Shown here: piece by piece, positions 60,834-64,000 of the stretch | Layout: every line of letters begins with the position of its first letter | Numbering within the stretch: position 1 is the first letter of the stretch | Assembly (NCBI GenBank): GCA_000799755.1 | Contig: JUHI01000004.1 | Location: forward strand, 402,357 to 466,356 | Origin: Martinezella tropici | Lineage (GTDB): Bacteria > Pseudomonadota > Alphaproteobacteria > Rhizobiales > Rhizobiaceae | Length of the DNA: 64,000 nucleotides | Direction: 5' to 3' | Notes under the pieces: model-generated | Told to the model about the DNA's origin: nothing | Seen by the model: the letters and a program-made list of their open reading frames with translations, nothing else | The model's database searches: none | Position numbers and translations under genes: made by a program

Positions 60834-61340
60834 ATGCTGATTATCCTGGGTGGCCGGCCGGGCAGCGGAAAGACCACGATCGCACGCGCTTTGGCGCGGC
60901 GTCTGGACGGTGTGCATGTCCGCGTCGATACGATCGAGCAGGCCCTGCGCAATTCCGGCATGCTGAAGTCCGAGGTCGGGCCTGCCGGCTACATCGTCGC
61001 CTATGGAGTCGCCGGGGATAATCTCCGGCTCGGCAGGATCGTGATTGCCGATACGGTCAATCCTATCCAGATCACGCGCGAGGCTTGGCGTGATGTCGCC
61101 GAGCGGGCAGGTGTCCTGGCGGTCGAAGTCGGGATCCTCTGCTCGGACAAGGCCGAACATCGCCGCCGTTTGGAAACGCGACAGCCTGATATAGAAGGCC
61201 TAACGAACCCGACATGGGAGGAGGTCATCACCCAGACCTATGACGCCTGGGATACGAGCGTCATCGTCGTCGATACGGCCGGGGCGGAGACGGACGAGAT
61301 TGTTACGAAACTGGCCGAGCGGTTAAAATCGCTTTCGTGA
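60834..61340 (+). CDS. P-loop small-molecule kinase-like ATPase
   Basis: 168 residues. Walker A is LGGRPGSGKTTIARALA at the N-terminus, followed by the nucleotide-kinase-like DTIEQALRNSG and a Lid region with HRRRLETRQPDIEG. It resembles the AAA_33/zeta-like kinase proteins, which phosphorylate small metabolites, but the substrate is unknown. The gene follows the clpB terminator and is convergent with the M23 peptidase. Confidence 0.85.
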   Translation: MLIILGGRPGSGKTTIARALARRLDGVHVRVDTIEQALRNSGMLKSEVGPAGYIVAYGVAGDNLRLGRIVIADTVNPIQITREAWRDVAERAGVLAVEVGILCSDKAEHRRRLETRQPDIEGLTNPTWEEVITQTYDAWDTSVIVVDTAGAETDEIVTKLAERLKSLS

Positions 61341-61385
61341 GATCGCTCCTGTGATCGAAGAGCAAGGCGAGGCTCGGAGCCGCGA

Positions 61386-63326
61386 TTATTTGCTGGCGAT
61401 CTGCTTCGACTTGTCGTCGGTCAGCAGCGTATCGATGCGCTTGCGCTCTTCCTGGAACTTTGCGAGTGCATCGCCTTCCAGCGATTTGCCGCCGGGAAGG
61501 CGGATTCTCAGCGGGTCGACCTTGGTGCCGTTGACGATCAACTCGTAATGAAGATGCGGGCCCGTCGCGAGACCCGTCGAGCCGATAAAGCCGATGACCT
61601 GTCCCTGCACGACCTTCGCGCCCGGAACGATTCCCTTGGCGATGGCGCTTTGGTGATTGTAGGAGGAAACGTAACCGTTGGCATGGCGGATCAGCGTCTG
61701 GTTGCCGAAGCCGCCGGAATCCCAGCCGGCCTTTTCGACGACGCCGTTGCCGGCCGCAATAATCGGCGTGCCGCGGGGAGCGGCCCAATCGACGCCGGTG
61801 TGCATGCGGGCAAAGCCGAGGATGGGGTGGCGCCGCATGCCGAAGCCGGATTTGAAAATGCCTGTGGGAACGGGATTGCGCAGCAGGAATTGCCGGATGC
61901 TCTTGCCGTTCTCGTCGAAATAATCGATCGAATGATCGGTCGGGTCCTCGAAACGGTAGAACCGCGTCACGTTATCGCCGAACCTGGCATTGACGTAGAG
62001 CAGCTCGGAATCGGCCGTCGCCTGTCCCTTGTCGTCGGTAACAGAGAAGAAGGCTTCCAGCGAATCCGTCGGTTTCAGCTGCGCCTGGAAATCGACGTTG
62101 CTCGCGAGCAGCTTGACGATCTGCGCCACCATTTCCTTGGTCATGCCGTAGGAGAGGGCGGCGCGATAGATGCCGTCATAGACGCTCGGCAAATCGCGCC
62201 CGGCCGCGATGGCAGGTGCGTCGTTGTCGAAAGCCGTCGAAATGGCGTCGAGCATCGGCGGCGCGCTACCGGCGACGAATTCGCCATGATCGTTCTGCGC
62301 GACGGTCAGCAGATGCTTCGTGCCGCGATAGATGCTGGCGCGGATGATCTTGGCCTGTTCGCCCTTCTGCAGGATGCCGATGCGCAGCACGTCGCCGGCG
62401 GAGACGTCGGAGGAGCCGAAAAGCGGCTGGATTTTCGCAGATATATCGTCCGCATCCGCCTTGAGGTAACCGGACCCGGTCAGCGCCGTGGCAATCGGCG
62501 TGTTCTGGCGGACGGGAATGATGTCGTCGGCAAATTCTTCGGTCTGCGCCGTTACGGCTTCCGGCGCAGAGACGGACATGTTCTCCTCGACGATACGGGC
62601 GGCAAGACCTGCCGTCAGGTCGACATCGGAATCATCATTGGCGAAGCGGCGGGGGTCGACATAATAGAGTGCCGAGAGCTGGGTATTGCCGTCGGCGAGT
62701 ACCGAACCGTTGGAGCGGACATTCTCCTCGACCTCATCGAGCGACATGGAGCCGGCAATCTGGAAGGGGATGTCCTTGGCGGGAAAGGGAATGGTTTTCA
62801 AGCTGACTTCGGATTCCACGTCCGATCCGTAGATGGCCCCGGTCTTGTTGGCCGGCTGCGGTATGTTTTCGTCGGCGGAAAAGATCGCCAGCGGATCGAA
62901 CGGCGGATAGCTCTCATTGGCGATGCGGTTGGTGGCGAGCGCGATCTTCACATGCGCGAAAGGCTGGCGGCGCACCACTTCCTTGTCGCCATCGCGCATC
63001 ACAGTGGAAACCTCAAGAATATTGCGGTCCGATGGTTTCGAAGCGATCGCAGTGGAAATCAGCCGGCCGCCGCGGGTGACCTGGTCGTCAGTGGTGTTAT
63101 GGCTATCGATCGTCGCATAGGCTTCGGCCGGGATCGCCAGCTGCTGGCGGCCGTCGAGGGCGGCAAATAGCGCCACGCCCATCAGGATGCTCGAGGTTAG
63201 GCCGGTCAGGAAGGTGCCGGAAAGCCAACGGAGAGAAACTTCGCGTCGATCCGGCGCCCGCCGGCCATCGGCCAGGATAGGCGGCTCGTTGCCGAGCGAT
63301 CGAAGCGTCATCTTGTCCGTCATCAT
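61386..63326 (-). CDS. M23 family metallopeptidase (MepM/NlpD-like)
   Basis: 646 residues. One membrane helix at about 40-58 (LTGLTSSILMGVALFAAL) anchors a long periplasmic part. A LysM-like segment (SAGDVLRIGILQKGE) lies near the middle. The C-terminal LytM domain (about 500-615) has the zinc ligands in RMHTGVDWAAPRGTP and GPHLHYELIVNG. It should cleave peptidoglycan cross-bridges. All catalytic residues are present, so it is probably active rather than a pure activator. Confidence 0.92.
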   Translation of the reverse strand: MMTDKMTLRSLGNEPPILADGRRAPDRREVSLRWLSGTFLTGLTSSILMGVALFAALDGRQQLAIPAEAYATIDSHNTTDDQVTRGGRLISTAIASKPSDRNILEVSTVMRDGDKEVVRRQPFAHVKIALATNRIANESYPPFDPLAIFSADENIPQPANKTGAIYGSDVESEVSLKTIPFPAKDIPFQIAGSMSLDEVEENVRSNGSVLADGNTQLSALYYVDPRRFANDDSDVDLTAGLAARIVEENMSVSAPEAVTAQTEEFADDIIPVRQNTPIATALTGSGYLKADADDISAKIQPLFGSSDVSAGDVLRIGILQKGEQAKIIRASIYRGTKHLLTVAQNDHGEFVAGSAPPMLDAISTAFDNDAPAIAAGRDLPSVYDGIYRAALSYGMTKEMVAQIVKLLASNVDFQAQLKPTDSLEAFFSVTDDKGQATADSELLYVNARFGDNVTRFYRFEDPTDHSIDYFDENGKSIRQFLLRNPVPTGIFKSGFGMRRHPILGFARMHTGVDWAAPRGTPIIAAGNGVVEKAGWDSGGFGNQTLIRHANGYVSSYNHQSAIAKGIVPGAKVVQGQVIGFIGSTGLATGPHLHYELIVNGTKVDPLRIRLPGGKSLEGDALAKFQEERKRIDTLLTDDKSKQIASK

Positions 63327-63652
63327 GCCGATCGTGATCCGCTTCCTTCATGCGAGCCGCAGGCTGGGGGCGAAGATGTGCATATTTATGACAGGGGTGT
63401 CAAATCAACCGGCCGTTTTTTGCCGCGTTTCGCGTGTCGTTTCCCATAAATACCAGGGGGCGGTGGCCGGGGTTCGTATGCAAAGATGCAGGCTTTATGG
63501 GCCATGGGGCTACTTTGCGGCCCGCTGTCGCGCTCTCTCGCGGATATCTGTGGGTGATCTTGCTGCCCATTTGCCGCACTCGCAGGCTTTTCACAAAACC
63601 CACATGAGAATCAATTAGTTATTTGTTTTTTGAACTTTTTCAAAATCGCCTG

Positions 63653-64000
63653 TTGACTATGTCGGGTTGGGGGGTCTATAAGCCCGATCACTGACGAGGG
63701 CGGCGGCGCTGCTGGCGACGAAGTCCTTCGCTCTGGTGTTTCCTTGATTGGCTGCGATGCTGATTGGTGGTTCTGGGCTTTAGGCTTGGGATTGAGGGGA
63801 CGCTGTTTTTGACTGGTTTGACCGGTCTGTTATTTGACAATTGAAGATGAGAAGAAAGAGAAACGTGGGCGGCGAAGCTTGTGGGATCTGAAGAGATTTG
63901 GATCCTTGGAATAGACTTCGACGGTTACGTTTTGAACAAGAGAATACACCTCGTTTTGACGCAGTGATGCGTTTTGAAGCGGGTGTGAGTTCTCGTCGAT
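63653..64000 (+). promoter_or_regulatory. Probable rRNA operon promoter and leader
   Basis: The 327 bases before this (63327-63652) hold no gene. At 63653-63658 is TTGACT and, after 18 bases, TATAAG at 63677-63682, a strong promoter with a G-rich spacer. The following leader (CCGATCACTGACGAGGGCGG, then TATTTGACAATTGAAGATGAGA and AGAGAAACGTGGGCGGC) resembles the 16S leader of Rhizobium/Agrobacterium. The 16S gene itself would begin beyond the window. Confidence 0.65.

Noticed and set aside
58359..61160. A 933-residue open frame on the minus strand opposite clpB and the next gene
   Set aside because: It runs across two well-supported genes and the clpB terminator, with no recognisable domain. 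It is a shadow.
61548..63170. A 540-residue plus-strand open frame over the M23 peptidase gene
   Set aside because: Its composition mirrors the peptidase gene, which has complete catalytic motifs.
1..64000. CRISPR arrays, complete insertion sequences, integrase or replication origin
   Set aside because: I looked for regularly spaced repeats, transposase or integrase motifs and origin-like iterons and found none in the window.

Overview
The window reads as alphaproteobacterial DNA of the Rhizobium/Agrobacterium type. Its right part (about 27-64 kb) carries single-copy housekeeping genes of that group: secA, a PpiC-type foldase, argJ with a GNAT gene and mutT, comF, grxC, a Nit-type amidohydrolase, ubiG, lysC, ptsP, prfA, prmC, a DUF4167 gene, clpB and an M23 peptidase. 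Short intergenic mosaic repeats typical of rhizobia lie between them. The window ends in what looks like the promoter and leader of a ribosomal RNA operon.

The left part (1 to about 26.68 kb) looks like the end of an integrative, probably conjugative, element. It opens inside the 3' end of trbI (conjugal type IV secretion), followed by the DUF2274 gene that usually accompanies trbI and a 32-codon scrap of kdpB. It ends with a scrap of a molybdopterin oxidoreductase next to the 3' end of an intact tRNA-Leu(CAA), a common integration target. A second, broken tRNA-Leu 5' half lies about 160 bp further right. No integrase is visible in the window.

The cargo of the element is mainly sulfur and thiol chemistry. 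Block A (654-4477) is a QseBC/PmrAB-like two-component system with a LysR gene and a divergent periplasmic DsbA-like protein. Block B (4545-10122) is a sulfide/persulfide detoxification cluster of the BigR type: a type II sulfide:quinone oxidoreductase, a TIGR01244 phosphatase/sulfurtransferase-like protein, a peroxiredoxin, a metallo-beta-lactamase persulfide dioxygenase, an ArsR/BigR-like repressor, two YeeE/YedE half transporters and a TauE/SafE exporter. Block C (10231-13308) is a SoxB-like phosphoesterase, a TsdA-like dihaem cytochrome and a DsrE-like protein. Block D (13396-20372) is an AaeXAB/NodT-type efflux operon with an AhpD-like protein, a LysR regulator and a DUF2938 membrane protein. 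Block E (21052-26125) is a second DsbA, a full-length DsbD, an Lgt-like/TlpA fusion and two L,D-transpeptidases.

The strongest unifying signal is a tandem box, CTTAAG-N5-CTTAAG. It occurs five times, each 50-70 bp upstream of a start codon: before the two-component system/dsbA1, the soxB-like gene, dsbA2, dsbD and the second L,D-transpeptidase. I found no other tandem copy in the window. The box matches the known PmrA/QseB binding pattern, so the response regulator encoded on the element probably controls a periplasmic thiol-redox, cell-wall and thiosulfate regulon. The BigR-like repressor would separately control the sulfide cluster. I propose this two-tier arrangement as the most interesting system in the window.

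Between the element and secA (27-36 kb) lie accessory chromosomal genes: an MFS permease with a divergent TetR regulator, a methyltransferase, an aldo/keto reductase, an acyl-CoA synthetase, a frameshifted acetyltransferase next to a polysaccharide flippase, and a GST.
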